64,000 bases of DNA from JANNSX01 sp046348995 (GTDB lineage: Bacteria > Pseudomonadota > Alphaproteobacteria > Rhizobiales > Hyphomicrobiaceae), in assembly GCA_046348995.1 (NCBI GenBank), contig JAXMDB010000007.1, positions 124,001 to 188,000 on the forward strand, written 5' to 3'. This document shows, one piece after another, positions 52,179-61,694 of this stretch. The notes beneath the pieces are model-generated. The model ran no database searches, was not told where the DNA came from, and saw only the letters and a program-made list of their open reading frames with translations. The first letter of the stretch is position 1. Each line of letters opens with the position of its first letter. A program made the position numbers and the translations under genes.

Positions 52179-53138
52179 CTATCGCTCGGTGCCACGCTCC
52201 GCGATCGTGGATGGCCTCGCGACAGTCATATACCGGTCCATGAGCAGCATGAACAGCCCTGCGCCGACGATGAGGGCAATACCCGTCATCGCGGTCCGAT
52301 CCGGCACGTCGCCCAGGATCAGGTAGCTGAAGAGCACAGCCCAGAACATCGAGGAATACTCGAAGGGGGCGACGAAGCTCGATGGCGCCAACCGGTAGGC
52401 GAGCGTGAACAGCACCATGAGGAGGCCCGTCGACAGACCGACGCCCGCCATGAGCAAAAGGTCCGGCGTCGTCGGCCAGACCCAGGGCCGCGTCAGGTAG
52501 ACGAGGCTCGGATGACCGGAGACCTCGAGCCCACCCCAGCCGAACACGAGCGCGATTGCGATGGCGGTCGCGAGATACATGGTGTTCTGGTGCACGGCGA
52601 TGACGGCGGTCGAGATGCCGGCGACGAAGCTGCGCGTGATCAGGTGGCCGATCGCGTAGAGCGTGGCGCAGGTGACGCCGATGAGCGCCGCCGGCTCGAA
52701 CACGCCACTGCCCGGCCGCATCATCACGAGGATGCCGGCAAAGCCGCCGCCGACGGCGATCCAACGATAGAGCGGCACCCGCTCGCCGAGCACGGGTCCA
52801 GCGAGCGCCGCGACGAGCAGCGGCATCGTATAGTAGAGCGCGACGGCCTCCGGAAACGGCATCGCGGCAGCAGTCAGGTAGAAGCAGACGCTGGCGATGG
52901 CATAGAGGAGCCCGCGCCCGAGGATGCGCGGCCAGCCGAATTGCCAAAGCGCCTTCAGTGGCTCGCCCCACAGCAGCACGGGCACGACGACCAGCATCGC
53001 CCAGGCGCACCGGATCGTCTGCATCTCGTGGAAGGGATAGTCGCCGCTGATGCCCTTGATCGAAACGTCTTGAACCGAGGTGATGGCTGCCGCCGACATC
53101 ACGGTCAGCACGGCGGCGAGCGGACGATTGGGGCTCAT
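52179..53138 (-). CDS. EamA-family (DMT) transporter, copy 3
   Basis: A 319-residue ten-helix protein with YTMPLLVAALAGPVLGERVP and FVAPFEYSSMFWAVLFSYLI. The start ATG 53138 overlaps the stop of copy 4 (ATGA), so copies 4 and 3 form an operon with the MocR gene. It is closer in these motifs to copy 4 (both have PFEYS) than to copies 1 and 2. Confidence 0.87.
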   Translation of the reverse strand: MSPNRPLAAVLTVMSAAAITSVQDVSIKGISGDYPFHEMQTIRCAWAMLVVVPVLLWGEPLKALWQFGWPRILGRGLLYAIASVCFYLTAAAMPFPEAVALYYTMPLLVAALAGPVLGERVPLYRWIAVGGGFAGILVMMRPGSGVFEPAALIGVTCATLYAIGHLITRSFVAGISTAVIAVHQNTMYLATAIAIALVFGWGGLEVSGHPSLVYLTRPWVWPTTPDLLLMAGVGLSTGLLMVLFTLAYRLAPSSFVAPFEYSSMFWAVLFSYLILGDVPDRTAMTGIALIVGAGLFMLLMDRYMTVARPSTIAERGTER

Positions 53139-54121
53139 CCCGCCCCTCGGCGGCGCCGGTCGACGGCCAGCATGAAGAGCCCGGCCCCGATGACGATGGC
53201 CGAGCCGATCCAGGTCGTCAGCGTCGGCACGTCGGCGAACAAGATGAGACCGTACAGCACGGCCCAGAACATCGCCGAATACTCGAAGGGCGCGACGAAG
53301 CTCGCCTCGCCGTACTTGTAGGCGGTGGAGAACAGCGGCATGGCGAGCGAGCCGAGCACCGCGATACCAGCGATGAGCGGGAGATCGGCGGACGGTGGCA
53401 TGAGCCAGGGTCGCGTCAAGAAGGCGAAGCTCTTGTCCGCGGCTTCGACCGGGAACAGGGCGAACCAAATCGCCATCGACAGGCTGACGCCCAGATAGAT
53501 GAAGTTCTGATAGAACGAGGAGACCGGCGGCGGCACATGGCGGCTGAGGAAGCGGCTGAACAGTTGGCCGATGCCGTAGCAGGTCGCCGACAGCAGCGCG
53601 AGCAGCGCCGACGGCTTCGTGAAGCCATCGACGAGCGTCGACGGGTCGGACAGGTCGGCGTCCTTCTGCAGCATGATGACGACGCCGAGGAAGCCCGCGC
53701 CGATGGCGAGCCAGCGTACCCAGCCGACACGCTCACCCAGCGCTGGCGCCGACAAGGCCGCGACGATGAAGGGCATCGTGAAATAGATCGTCACGACATC
53801 GGCGAGCGGCATCGCCGCGAACGCGAGCGAAAACGACATGAAGCCGACGAACAAGATCGCGCCACGCAACAGCACGAGGCCCAGATAGCGCGTCGGAATC
53901 GACTTGAGGCCGGACGTCGAGGCGACGATCGAGAGAATGATCGGGATGGCCGCGAGCGAGCGGATCGTCAGCAGCTGATGGAAGGGATAGCCGCCGCTCA
54001 GATACTTCATGAGGCTGTCCTGCGAGGTCGCGCAGAAGCAGGCGGCACAAACCAGGAAAGCAGCGAGCAGGCGGTTGTCGCGATGCCCCGCAGCGCCTGC
54101 GGACGAGGTCGTGGCGCTCAT
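53135..54121 (-). CDS. EamA-family (DMT) transporter, copy 4
   Basis: A 328-residue ten-helix protein with YFTMPFIVAALSAPALGERV and FVAPFEYSAMFWAVLYGLIL. Its ATG overlaps the stop of the upstream MocR gene (ATGA), so regulator and transporters are co-translated. It probably exports an amino acid or related amine controlled by that regulator. Confidence 0.87.
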   Translation of the reverse strand: MSATTSSAGAAGHRDNRLLAAFLVCAACFCATSQDSLMKYLSGGYPFHQLLTIRSLAAIPIILSIVASTSGLKSIPTRYLGLVLLRGAILFVGFMSFSLAFAAMPLADVVTIYFTMPFIVAALSAPALGERVGWVRWLAIGAGFLGVVIMLQKDADLSDPSTLVDGFTKPSALLALLSATCYGIGQLFSRFLSRHVPPPVSSFYQNFIYLGVSLSMAIWFALFPVEAADKSFAFLTRPWLMPPSADLPLIAGIAVLGSLAMPLFSTAYKYGEASFVAPFEYSAMFWAVLYGLILFADVPTLTTWIGSAIVIGAGLFMLAVDRRRRGAG

Positions 54122-55596
54122 GAGGACCGGCGCGGCGGTGCTGGCTTCGACGCGATCAGCTCGGCGATGAGCTTGATGCCGGGCTCTATGCGCTTCTCGT
54201 CGATCGAGGCGAAGCCCAGCCGGAAATAGGAGCGTGGCGGGTTCTCGGCGCCGAAGTGAATGCGGCCAGGCTCGATCAGCACCGATTTCTCATTCGCCCG
54301 CTCGTTGAGCTCCTCGGCATCGAGGCCGTCCGGTCCTTTGACCCAGTAGCAGCTGCCGCCGAAGCTCGGCGTCCGCGTCGAGCCGGGGAGATAGTGCTTC
54401 AACGCCTCGCCCATCACCTCCCAACGCGTCCGGTAAGCGCGATGCAGGCGGCGGATCAAGGTATCGTGGTGACCGAGCGACAGGAAGAGCGCGGCGGTGC
54501 GCTGGTTGTTGTTGGGCGCATGCCTGACCATGAGGCGCCGCAAGGCTCTGGCCTCGGCGATGAAGGCTTTCGGGCCGACGAGAAAGCCCAAGCGCAATCC
54601 CGGAAACAGCGTCTTCGAGAACGAGCCGATGTAGATGACGCGCCCCTCGTCGTCGAGCGACTTCAAGGCCGGGCACGGCTCGTTGACGTAGTTCGTCTCA
54701 AACTCGTAGTCGTCCTCGATGATGACGAAGTCGCGCTGCTGGGCGAGCTTGAGCAATGCGAGCCGGCGCTCGAGCGGCATCGTCGCCGTGGTCGGCGATT
54801 GATGGCTCGGCGTCACGAAGACGACTTGCGCCTGATTGAGCTGGGCGCCGAGCGTCAGCCCGCCGTCGTCGACCGGCTGCAGCATCACGTGATCGGATTG
54901 CAGGCGGAAAATGTTGCGGACGTCGGCGAAGCCCGGCTCCTCCATGACGACCCGCGTGTCGCGGCCGACGAGCAAGCTCGCCGCGAGATAGAGACCGTTC
55001 TGACCACCGAGCGTCACCAGGATCTCGTCGTCGGAGGCCATGATGCCGCGACGCGGCAGAATGCGGCGGCGGATTTGCTCCACCAACAAAGGATCGTCGT
55101 GCGCCCAGGTGTCGTTGACCCACGCACCGAGCCAGCGCTTGCCCAGCGCCTCGCGGGCGCACTCCCGCCACTCGTTGATCGGGAACAGGTTGTGATCGAC
55201 CTGCCCGTAGATGAAGGGATAGGTGTAGCTCTGCCAGTCGAGCGGCTTGGAGATGTTGGCCTGCCGGCTCGGATGCATCCGCACGCGGCGCGACCAGTCG
55301 AGCCCGGCGCCGGTCGGATGCTTGGCGTCGGGCTGACGGAAATCGATCGCCTCGGCGTTGACGTAGTAGCCGCTGCGCTCCTTGCCGATGAGGAAGCCGT
55401 CGTCGATCAGGCCCTGGTAGGCGAGCGTCACGGTATTGCGGGAGACGCCCAGCGCCTTGGCCAAATGCCGGCTCGAGGGAAGGCGCTCCTCGGCCGAGAG
55501 CTGGCCGCCGAGGATCGCCGAGACGAGCTTCTCGCGGATCTGCGACTGCAGACTGGTCTGCGCCGACGGCTGAAGGTGAAGGAGCAATTCCCGCAT
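54118..55596 (-). CDS. MocR/PdxR-type transcriptional regulator (GntR HTH plus aminotransferase domain)
   Basis: A 492-residue protein. The N-terminal GntR winged helix (about 10-75) has SRHLAKALGVSRNTVTLAYQ. The fold-type I aminotransferase-like domain (about 125-480) has IIEDDYEFETNY and the PLP-binding Lys in GSFSKTLFPGLRLGF. Such proteins use PLP and an amine or amino acid as effector. It is divergent from a class III aminotransferase gene, the usual target of this regulator type, and heads the EamA copy 4-copy 3 operon. Confidence 0.94.
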   Translation of the reverse strand: MRELLLHLQPSAQTSLQSQIREKLVSAILGGQLSAEERLPSSRHLAKALGVSRNTVTLAYQGLIDDGFLIGKERSGYYVNAEAIDFRQPDAKHPTGAGLDWSRRVRMHPSRQANISKPLDWQSYTYPFIYGQVDHNLFPINEWRECAREALGKRWLGAWVNDTWAHDDPLLVEQIRRRILPRRGIMASDDEILVTLGGQNGLYLAASLLVGRDTRVVMEEPGFADVRNIFRLQSDHVMLQPVDDGGLTLGAQLNQAQVVFVTPSHQSPTTATMPLERRLALLKLAQQRDFVIIEDDYEFETNYVNEPCPALKSLDDEGRVIYIGSFSKTLFPGLRLGFLVGPKAFIAEARALRRLMVRHAPNNNQRTAALFLSLGHHDTLIRRLHRAYRTRWEVMGEALKHYLPGSTRTPSFGGSCYWVKGPDGLDAEELNERANEKSVLIEPGRIHFGAENPPRSYFRLGFASIDEKRIEPGIKLIAELIASKPAPPRRSS

Positions 55597-55759
55597 TGCT
55601 GGTCCCACTCAGCCAAAGGTGTTGGCGCTAGGTTAGGTCCAGCCCGCAAGCTATCTTCCAGAGGTTAACGAGGCAACACCGGCGTCGCTCGCCTTGCATG
55701 GCGAACGCCGTTGAGGCATGCCCATTTCAACTGAACGCCCCATAACGGAGGTCACCCCC

Positions 55760-57094
55760 ATGGAGCTCGGCGGATCGCAGTTCACGGCCAACTCGCTCGA
55801 AGAGCACTGGATGCCCTTCTCGGGCAATCGCGACTTCAAGGCGGAGCCCCGGCTCATCGTGAAGAGCGAGGGCGTTTATCACTGGGACCACAAGGGCGGT
55901 AAGATCCTCGACGCCTCCTCGGCGCTGTTCAATGTCGCCGCCGGCCATGGCCGAAAGGAGATCGCCGACGCGGTCCACAAGCAGCTCCTGACCAACGACT
56001 ACTCGGCCCCCTTCCAGATGAGCCATCCGGGCGCCTTCGCGCTGGCCAAGGAAGTGGCGAAGCTCACCCCCGACCCGATCAACCATGTGTTCTTCACGAA
56101 CTCGGGCTCGGAATCGATCGACACCGCCCTCAAGATGGTCATGGCCTACCACGCCGCCCGCGGCGACCATAAGCGCCACCGCTTCGTGAGCAGAGAGCGC
56201 GCCTATCACGGCGTCAACATCGGCGGCGTCTCGCTATCGGGCCTCGTGCGCAACCGCGAGAGCTTCCCCGGCGTCATGCCCTACGTGACGCTGATGCGCC
56301 ATACGCATGTGCCGGAGAACAAGTTCCAGCGCGGCCAGGGCGAGCATCGCGGCGTCGAGCTCGCCGACGATCTCGAGCGGATCGCCTTGACGTACGGGCC
56401 GGGCACGATCGCCGCCGTCTTCGTCGAGCCGATCGCCGGCTCGACCGGCTGTCTCGTGCCGCCGAAGGGCTATCTCGAGCGGCTCCGCGAGATTTGCGAC
56501 AAGTACGGCATCCTGCTCGTGTTCGACGAGGTGATCTGCGGCTTCGGCCGGCTCGGTCACCCGTTCGCGGCGCAAGCCTTCGGCGTCACGCCCGACATCA
56601 TGACGCTCGCCAAGGCCCTGACGAACGGCGCCCAGCCGATGGGTGCCGTCGCGGTGAAGGACGAGATCTACGAGACCGTGGTCGAGAAGGCCGCGCCGGG
56701 CATGATCGAGTTCTTCCACGGCTACACCTACTCGGGCCATCCGGCGGCCTGCGCGGCGGGTCTCGCGACGATGGAGATCTACAAGAAGGAGAAGCTGTTC
56801 GAGAAAGCGGCGAAGCTCTCGCCCTATTTCCTCGACGCGCTCTGGAGTCTGAAGGATATCTCGCTCATCACCGATATCCGCGGCTATGGCCTGTTCGGCG
56901 CCATCGACGTGAAGCCCGGCAAGACGCCCGGCCTGCGTGGCAACGAGCTACAGAAAAAGATGTTCTGGAACGGCCTCCACATCAAATGGACGGGCGACAC
57001 GGCCTGCATCGCACCGCCGCTTGTTGCTGAAAAATCCCATATCGACGAGATGGTTACGAAGATCCGCCAGACGCTCGAGGCCGAGGCCGCCTGA
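55760..57094 (+). CDS. class III aminotransferase (omega-amino acid or diamine:pyruvate type)
   Basis: A 444-residue PLP enzyme. It has FTNSGSESIDTALKMVMAYH (phosphate-binding part), VFDEVICGFGRLGHPFAAQ (PLP-Asp region) and the Schiff-base Lys in TLAKALTNGAQPMGAVA. It resembles omega-amino acid:pyruvate transaminases. GGAGG eight bases before ATG 55760 favours this start over ATG 55718. Divergent transcription from the MocR gene and the polyamine-type ABC importer downstream suggest that it transaminates the imported amine, producing alanine for Ald. The exact substrate (beta-alanine, taurine, putrescine) is not determinable. Confidence 0.9.
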   Translation: MELGGSQFTANSLEEHWMPFSGNRDFKAEPRLIVKSEGVYHWDHKGGKILDASSALFNVAAGHGRKEIADAVHKQLLTNDYSAPFQMSHPGAFALAKEVAKLTPDPINHVFFTNSGSESIDTALKMVMAYHAARGDHKRHRFVSRERAYHGVNIGGVSLSGLVRNRESFPGVMPYVTLMRHTHVPENKFQRGQGEHRGVELADDLERIALTYGPGTIAAVFVEPIAGSTGCLVPPKGYLERLREICDKYGILLVFDEVICGFGRLGHPFAAQAFGVTPDIMTLAKALTNGAQPMGAVAVKDEIYETVVEKAAPGMIEFFHGYTYSGHPAACAAGLATMEIYKKEKLFEKAAKLSPYFLDALWSLKDISLITDIRGYGLFGAIDVKPGKTPGLRGNELQKKMFWNGLHIKWTGDTACIAPPLVAEKSHIDEMVTKIRQTLEAEAA

Positions 57095-57340
57095 GCTCTG
57101 CACAGTTTTCGACAAAGCGTGGCGGCGGCCGTCAAACCGCCGTCACGATGCTGCTATAAGAGAGCACCCGTCTGCGGACGGCGTTGACGGCGGCCAAGCC
57201 GCCGGGCGATATATCGGGTTTAGAAGAATAAGGCGGGCGTCCACGAACCGCTAAGCGCACTGGGCCTCTTGAATGAACGAAGCCTGCCGCAAGCCCGTCC
57301 GGGCGAGCGGTGAAAACGAAACGATCTTTGGGAGAAAAGA

Positions 57341-58483
57341 ATGTCCAAGACGAACAAGCCGGGCATCGACCGCCGTACGATCCTCAAGGGATCGACGGCT
57401 CTTGCTGCCGGCGCCATCTTCGCACCTGCCGTGATCTCGCGCTCGGCTCTCGCCTCCTCGGGCGAGCTCAACTTCATGGGTTGGGCCGGCTATCCGGATG
57501 TCGCGGCCAAGGTGCTGCCGAAGTTCAAGGAAGTGTCCGGCATCACGGTGAATTTCACCGAGGTTCCCGACCAGGACACGATGCAGGCGCAGGCCAAGCT
57601 CGCCCTCGACAACGGCTCCGTCGACGTCGTCGAGCCGACCGTCGACCGCATCGGCGGCTGGGCGTCCGCCGGCCTCGTGCAGCCTTGGGACATGAGCAAG
57701 ATCAACCTCGACAACTATCTGCCCGGCCTCGCCGACGGCAAGATGGGCGAGATGGCGACCGTCAACGGCGGCCGCATGATCCTGCTCAGCGTCTGGGGCA
57801 CGGAAGCCATCATTTACAGCAAGGCCGAGCGGCCGACCGAGTACGGCAAGGCGAGCTTGGGCGACCTGTGGGATCCGGCCAACAAGGGCAAGGTCTGCAT
57901 CCGTCCGCACTCCTCGCTCGTCGCCATGGGCCGCTTCCTCGAGTCCCAGGGCAAGCTGCCGAAGCCGTGGCTCGACAGCTACAAGGACGAGGCCACCATG
58001 AAGGAGCTGTGGGACATCGCGCTCGCAGAGGCCATCAAGGTGAAGGACAACGTCGTCCAATTCTGGTCGGGTGAGAACGAGGCCCAGGCTGCCTACAAGA
58101 CCAATGGCGCGCTCGTCGGCATGAACTGGGATTCGACCGGGTTCAACCTGCGCAACGACGGCTTCGGCTACATCGCGCCGAAGGAAGGCGCCATCGCCTG
58201 GAACCAGGGCTTCGGCCTCATGGCCAAGGCCAAGAACGTCGAGCAGGCCCACGAGTGGGCGAAGTGGATCGGCTCGGCCGAAGGCTCGGCCGCTTGGGCG
58301 AGCGCTTTCGGCGCCAACCCGATCGCCAAGGGCGGCATCGACCTGATGAGCGCCGAGGTGAAGGACTTCTATAACTCGGCTCTGCCGGGCGACGCCGTCC
58401 AGAAGCTCTGGTGGTGGCCGGAGCAGCAGCCCTGGTTCATCAAGCTGCGCGGCGAGTACGCCGACAAGTGGAAGGCCGCCTGA
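57341..58483 (+). CDS. periplasmic substrate-binding protein of polyamine-type ABC importer, Tat signal
   Basis: A 380-residue PotD/PotF-like binding protein. The N-terminus has a twin-arginine signal (DRRTILKGSTALAAGAIFAP), which implies export in folded form. The mature part has ELNFMGWAGYPDVAAKVLPK and VDVVEPTVDRIGGWASAGLV, typical of polyamine-type proteins. It is the first gene of a four-gene transporter operon and is separated from the ATPase gene by a strong hairpin. Confidence 0.9.
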   Translation: MSKTNKPGIDRRTILKGSTALAAGAIFAPAVISRSALASSGELNFMGWAGYPDVAAKVLPKFKEVSGITVNFTEVPDQDTMQAQAKLALDNGSVDVVEPTVDRIGGWASAGLVQPWDMSKINLDNYLPGLADGKMGEMATVNGGRMILLSVWGTEAIIYSKAERPTEYGKASLGDLWDPANKGKVCIRPHSSLVAMGRFLESQGKLPKPWLDSYKDEATMKELWDIALAEAIKVKDNVVQFWSGENEAQAAYKTNGALVGMNWDSTGFNLRNDGFGYIAPKEGAIAWNQGFGLMAKAKNVEQAHEWAKWIGSAEGSAAWASAFGANPIAKGGIDLMSAEVKDFYNSALPGDAVQKLWWWPEQQPWFIKLRGEYADKWKAA

Positions 58484-58515
58484 TCGTCCTTCAGGACGGC
58501 TTGTTGCTAACCAAG

Positions 58516-58546
58516 ACGCCGGGCTCGCGAGAGTCCGGCGTTTTTT
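58516..58546 (+). terminator. Rho-independent terminator/attenuator between binding protein and ATPase genes
   Basis: ACGCCGGGCTC (58516-58526) pairs with GAGTCCGGCGT (58531-58541) around GCGA, with one G-U pair, followed by a T-run (58541-58546). This is a classical intrinsic terminator inside the operon, which would make the binding protein transcript more abundant than the rest. Confidence 0.85.
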
Positions 58547-58614
58547 CGTTGAGCCCGTTTGACGCAGGCGCTAGCGTCAAACCGCAAAGGCTTTGGGGAA
58601 AGAGCTGCAAAACA

Positions 58615-59715
58615 ATGAGCGCTAGCGTCGAGCTCGACGGCGTATCCGCCGATTTCGGGAAGTTCCGTGCGGTCGACCGCGCGAACGTCACCATCAAACC
58701 GGGCGAGTTCTTCTCGTTCCTGGGCCCATCCGGATGTGGCAAGACCACGATCCTGCGCATGATCTCGGGCTTCATCGACCCGAGCGAAGGCGAGGTCCGC
58801 ATCGGCGGCGAGAACATGCTCGGCATCCGGCCGAACAAGCGTCCGACCGCCCTTATCTTCCAGAATCTGGCGCTCTTTCCGCTGATGCCGGTGTGGGAGA
58901 ACATCGGATTCGGACTCGAGGTCAGAGGCGTCGACAAGGACACGCGCCGCGCCAAGGCCGAGGAGCTGTTGAAGCTCGTCGACCTGCCCGGCGCCGGCGA
59001 CAAGCGCATCAGCCAGCTCTCGGGCGGTCAGAAGCAGCGCGTCGCCATCGCACGGGCGCTCGCCGTCGAGCCGCAGGTGATGCTGCTCGACGAGCCGCTC
59101 TCCGCGCTCGACTTGAAATTGCGCCAGCACATGCGCGCCGAGCTGCGCGCCATTCAGAAGCGCACCAACGTCACCTTCATCTACATCACGCACGACCAGG
59201 GCGAGGCGCTCGCCATGTCCGACCGCGTCGGCGTCATGTCCCAAGGCAAGCTGCAGCAAGTGGCGACGCCGCAGGAGATCTACAACAACCCGGCCAACGG
59301 CTTCGTCGCCTCCTTCGTCGGCGAGAACAACATCTTCCCCGGCGAGATCGTCGAGCTGAACGGGACGGGCGCGGCCTTCAAGACCAAGGCCGGCACCTTC
59401 AAAGCGTCCCCCGGTCCCGGTGTCGGCAAGGGAACAACTGCACGCCTGTTCGTGCGGCCCGAGCACTGCCGCCTCGTCGAAGGCGCCAACGGCAGCGTGA
59501 ACTCGATCCCCGTGGAAGTGGCAGACGTCGCTTTCGAAGGCAACTTCATCAACGTCAACGTGCGCGACACCAACGGCCAGCACCTGTCGGTCGAGACACG
59601 CAACGACGGCTCGACGATGGTGCCGCCGATCGGCAAGTCCTTGCACCTCACCTTCGATCCCGAGCGCGCGAAGCTGCTCACAGGCGACGTCGCGGCGCGC
59701 GAGACGGAAGCATGA
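58615..59715 (+). CDS. ATP-binding protein of the polyamine-type ABC importer
   Basis: A 366-residue PotA-like ATPase with Walker A GPSGCGKTT, signature LSGGQKQRVAIARALAVEPQ (quoted up to 20), Walker B MLLDEPLSALD, and a C-terminal TOBE domain (about 280-360). Energises uptake with the two permeases. The stop overlaps the next gene by ATGA. Confidence 0.93.
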   Translation: MSASVELDGVSADFGKFRAVDRANVTIKPGEFFSFLGPSGCGKTTILRMISGFIDPSEGEVRIGGENMLGIRPNKRPTALIFQNLALFPLMPVWENIGFGLEVRGVDKDTRRAKAEELLKLVDLPGAGDKRISQLSGGQKQRVAIARALAVEPQVMLLDEPLSALDLKLRQHMRAELRAIQKRTNVTFIYITHDQGEALAMSDRVGVMSQGKLQQVATPQEIYNNPANGFVASFVGENNIFPGEIVELNGTGAAFKTKAGTFKASPGPGVGKGTTARLFVRPEHCRLVEGANGSVNSIPVEVADVAFEGNFINVNVRDTNGQHLSVETRNDGSTMVPPIGKSLHLTFDPERAKLLTGDVAARETEA

Positions 59716-60659
59716 GCGAGCTCATTCGCCGCTACGGCACGGGGCTCACCGCCCTCTTCATCGCCCTCACGACCTTCTGGCTCGTGATGCTCGTGATCCT
59801 CCCCAACCTCTATCTGTTCGAGAACTCGTTCCGCCCGTTGCTGCCGCTTGCTGACGTCGGCGGCCCTAAGGACGTCTACACGCTCGACAACTACCACAGC
59901 GCCATCACCAATCCGACGGATTGGAAGCTCTGGCTGCCCTTCGCCTGGCACCCGATCCTGCTTCCCTTCCAGGCGCCGATCCGCCTTCAGGTGTTCGTCC
60001 ACACGATCCTGTTCAGCTCGTTCACGACGCTGATCTCTTTCGTCGTGACCTATCCGATCGCCTACTACCTCGCGAAGGTCGCCAACCCGAAGAACACGTC
60101 GACGCTGCTCTTGCTCATCCTCATCCCGCTGTGGGTGTCGGAAATCTTGCGCGCGTTCGCCTGGTTCATCATCCTGGCCCTCAAGGGCCCGCTCAACTTC
60201 GCGCTGACGGGCATCGGCCTCATCGACGAGCCGATCCGCTGGGTGACAGGATTCAACAGCGTCATCTTCGGCTTGGTGTACGTCTATCTGCTGTTCATGC
60301 TGTTCCCGATCTACAACGCCATCCAGTCGCTCGATACGTCGCAAATCGAGGCGGCGCGCGATCTCGGCGCCTCGACCTGGCGGACGCATTGGCGGGTGAT
60401 CCTGCCACATGCCAAGCCCGGCATCGCCTCGGGCTCCGTGATGGTGTTCATGCTCTCGGCCGGCTCGCTGCTGGTGCCGACCATCCTCGGATCCCCGCAG
60501 TCGCAGTGGTTCACGGAGGTGATCCAGGAACGCTTCTTCGGCAGCCAGGACTGGAACACGGGCGCCGCCTACGCCTTCATCCTGCTGCTGCTCTGCGTCG
60601 TCTTCGTCACGCTGATGATGCGGGTGTTCCGCGTCAGCCTCGCCGACATCGCCAGGTAG
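59712..60659 (+). CDS. ABC importer permease 1 (PotB-like)
   Basis: A 315-residue inner-membrane protein with about six helices and the EAA loop EAARDLGASTWRTHWRVILP that contacts the ATPase. The first hydrophobic segment (LTALFIALTTFWLVMLVILP) is followed by a large periplasmic loop. Start ATG 59712 overlaps the ATPase stop. Confidence 0.92.
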   Translation: MSELIRRYGTGLTALFIALTTFWLVMLVILPNLYLFENSFRPLLPLADVGGPKDVYTLDNYHSAITNPTDWKLWLPFAWHPILLPFQAPIRLQVFVHTILFSSFTTLISFVVTYPIAYYLAKVANPKNTSTLLLLILIPLWVSEILRAFAWFIILALKGPLNFALTGIGLIDEPIRWVTGFNSVIFGLVYVYLLFMLFPIYNAIQSLDTSQIEAARDLGASTWRTHWRVILPHAKPGIASGSVMVFMLSAGSLLVPTILGSPQSQWFTEVIQERFFGSQDWNTGAAYAFILLLLCVVFVTLMMRVFRVSLADIAR

Positions 60660-60665
60660 GGAACC

Positions 60666-61610
60666 ATGATCACCGAGAGCAAAGGCGGCGGCTGGGCCCT
60701 CAAGGCCTACGTGACGATCTTCATCCTCTACATGCTGATCCCTCTCGTCGTGATGGGCGGCGCGGCGCTGAACGACTCCCGCTTCCCTTCAATTTACCCG
60801 TGGGCGGGCTTTACGACGCACTGGTTCGTCGAGCTCTTCAACGACCAGCGGATCTGGCTTGCAACGCTCAATACGTTCATCGTCGCGATCGCGGTGGTGA
60901 GCCTGTCCGTTCCGATCGGAACGGCCGCGGCAATCCTGATCAACAGCCTGCAAGGCCGGCTCCGGACCATCCTTTACGGAGTCATGGTGGCACCGCTACT
61001 CACCCCCGGCGCCGTCATCGGCATCTCGACCTTGCTGTTCTGGTACGGCATCCATCTGCCGGCGCTCGAATTGCGCGAGGTCGCGACCGGCACTGCGGCA
61101 AATCTCGGGTCGTTCTCCGTGTTGTGGACCTGGATCACCGGCGGTGTCCCCGCAGGCTCCGAGGTCGCTTTCGCCTGGGCGTCCGTGCCGGCGGGCCTGC
61201 CGCTCTCCGTGCTCGGTCAAACCTCGTTCGTCTCGGCCTTCGTCATGCTGCTGGTGCTCGCCCGCCTGCAGAGCTTCGACCGCGGTCTCGAGGAGGCAGC
61301 GCTCGATTTGGGCGCGAGCTACTGGCAGGTGATCCGCCGCGTGCTGCTGCCGCATCTCTATCCCGCGATCGGGGCGGCCGCCGTCATCGCCTTCTTCCAG
61401 TCGGTCGAGAACTTCAACACGACGCTGTTCACGAAAGGCTCGTCGGACACCCTGACGGTCTATGTATTCTCGAAGGTCAGGAGCGGCATCACGCCGACGA
61501 TCAACGCCCTGGCGCTCATCCTCATCGGCATCACGATCGTCGCGGCGCTCTGGTACGAGATCTCGCGGCGCCGCAAGGATCGCATGGAGGCCTTGGCCGG
61601 AAAGGCGTGA
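60666..61610 (+). CDS. ABC importer permease 2 (PotC-like)
   Basis: A 314-residue permease with the EAA loop EAALDLGASYWQVIRRVLLP and helices including YVTIFILYMLIPLVVMGGAA. It starts six bases after the first permease and completes the transporter operon. A long insert between helices 3 and 4 (around ALELREVATGTAANLGSF) is larger than in typical PotC proteins. Confidence 0.92.
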   Translation: MITESKGGGWALKAYVTIFILYMLIPLVVMGGAALNDSRFPSIYPWAGFTTHWFVELFNDQRIWLATLNTFIVAIAVVSLSVPIGTAAAILINSLQGRLRTILYGVMVAPLLTPGAVIGISTLLFWYGIHLPALELREVATGTAANLGSFSVLWTWITGGVPAGSEVAFAWASVPAGLPLSVLGQTSFVSAFVMLLVLARLQSFDRGLEEAALDLGASYWQVIRRVLLPHLYPAIGAAAVIAFFQSVENFNTTLFTKGSSDTLTVYVFSKVRSGITPTINALALILIGITIVAALWYEISRRRKDRMEALAGKA

Positions 61611-61624
61611 GGCGGCACCGGCCC

Positions 61625-61660
61625 GTAGGGTGGAGTGAGCCATTTGGCGAAGTCCACCGC
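61625..61660 (+). repeat. intergenic inverted-repeat element (copy 2)
   Basis: GTAGGGTGGAGTGAGCCATT followed by TGGCGAAGTCCACCGC. It matches the reverse complement of the element at 17431-17464 with few differences. It lies 14 bases after the permease gene. Confidence 0.55.
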
Positions 61661-61694
61661 GGCCGTGTAGTGACTCAGCTCAAAATCGGAATCG

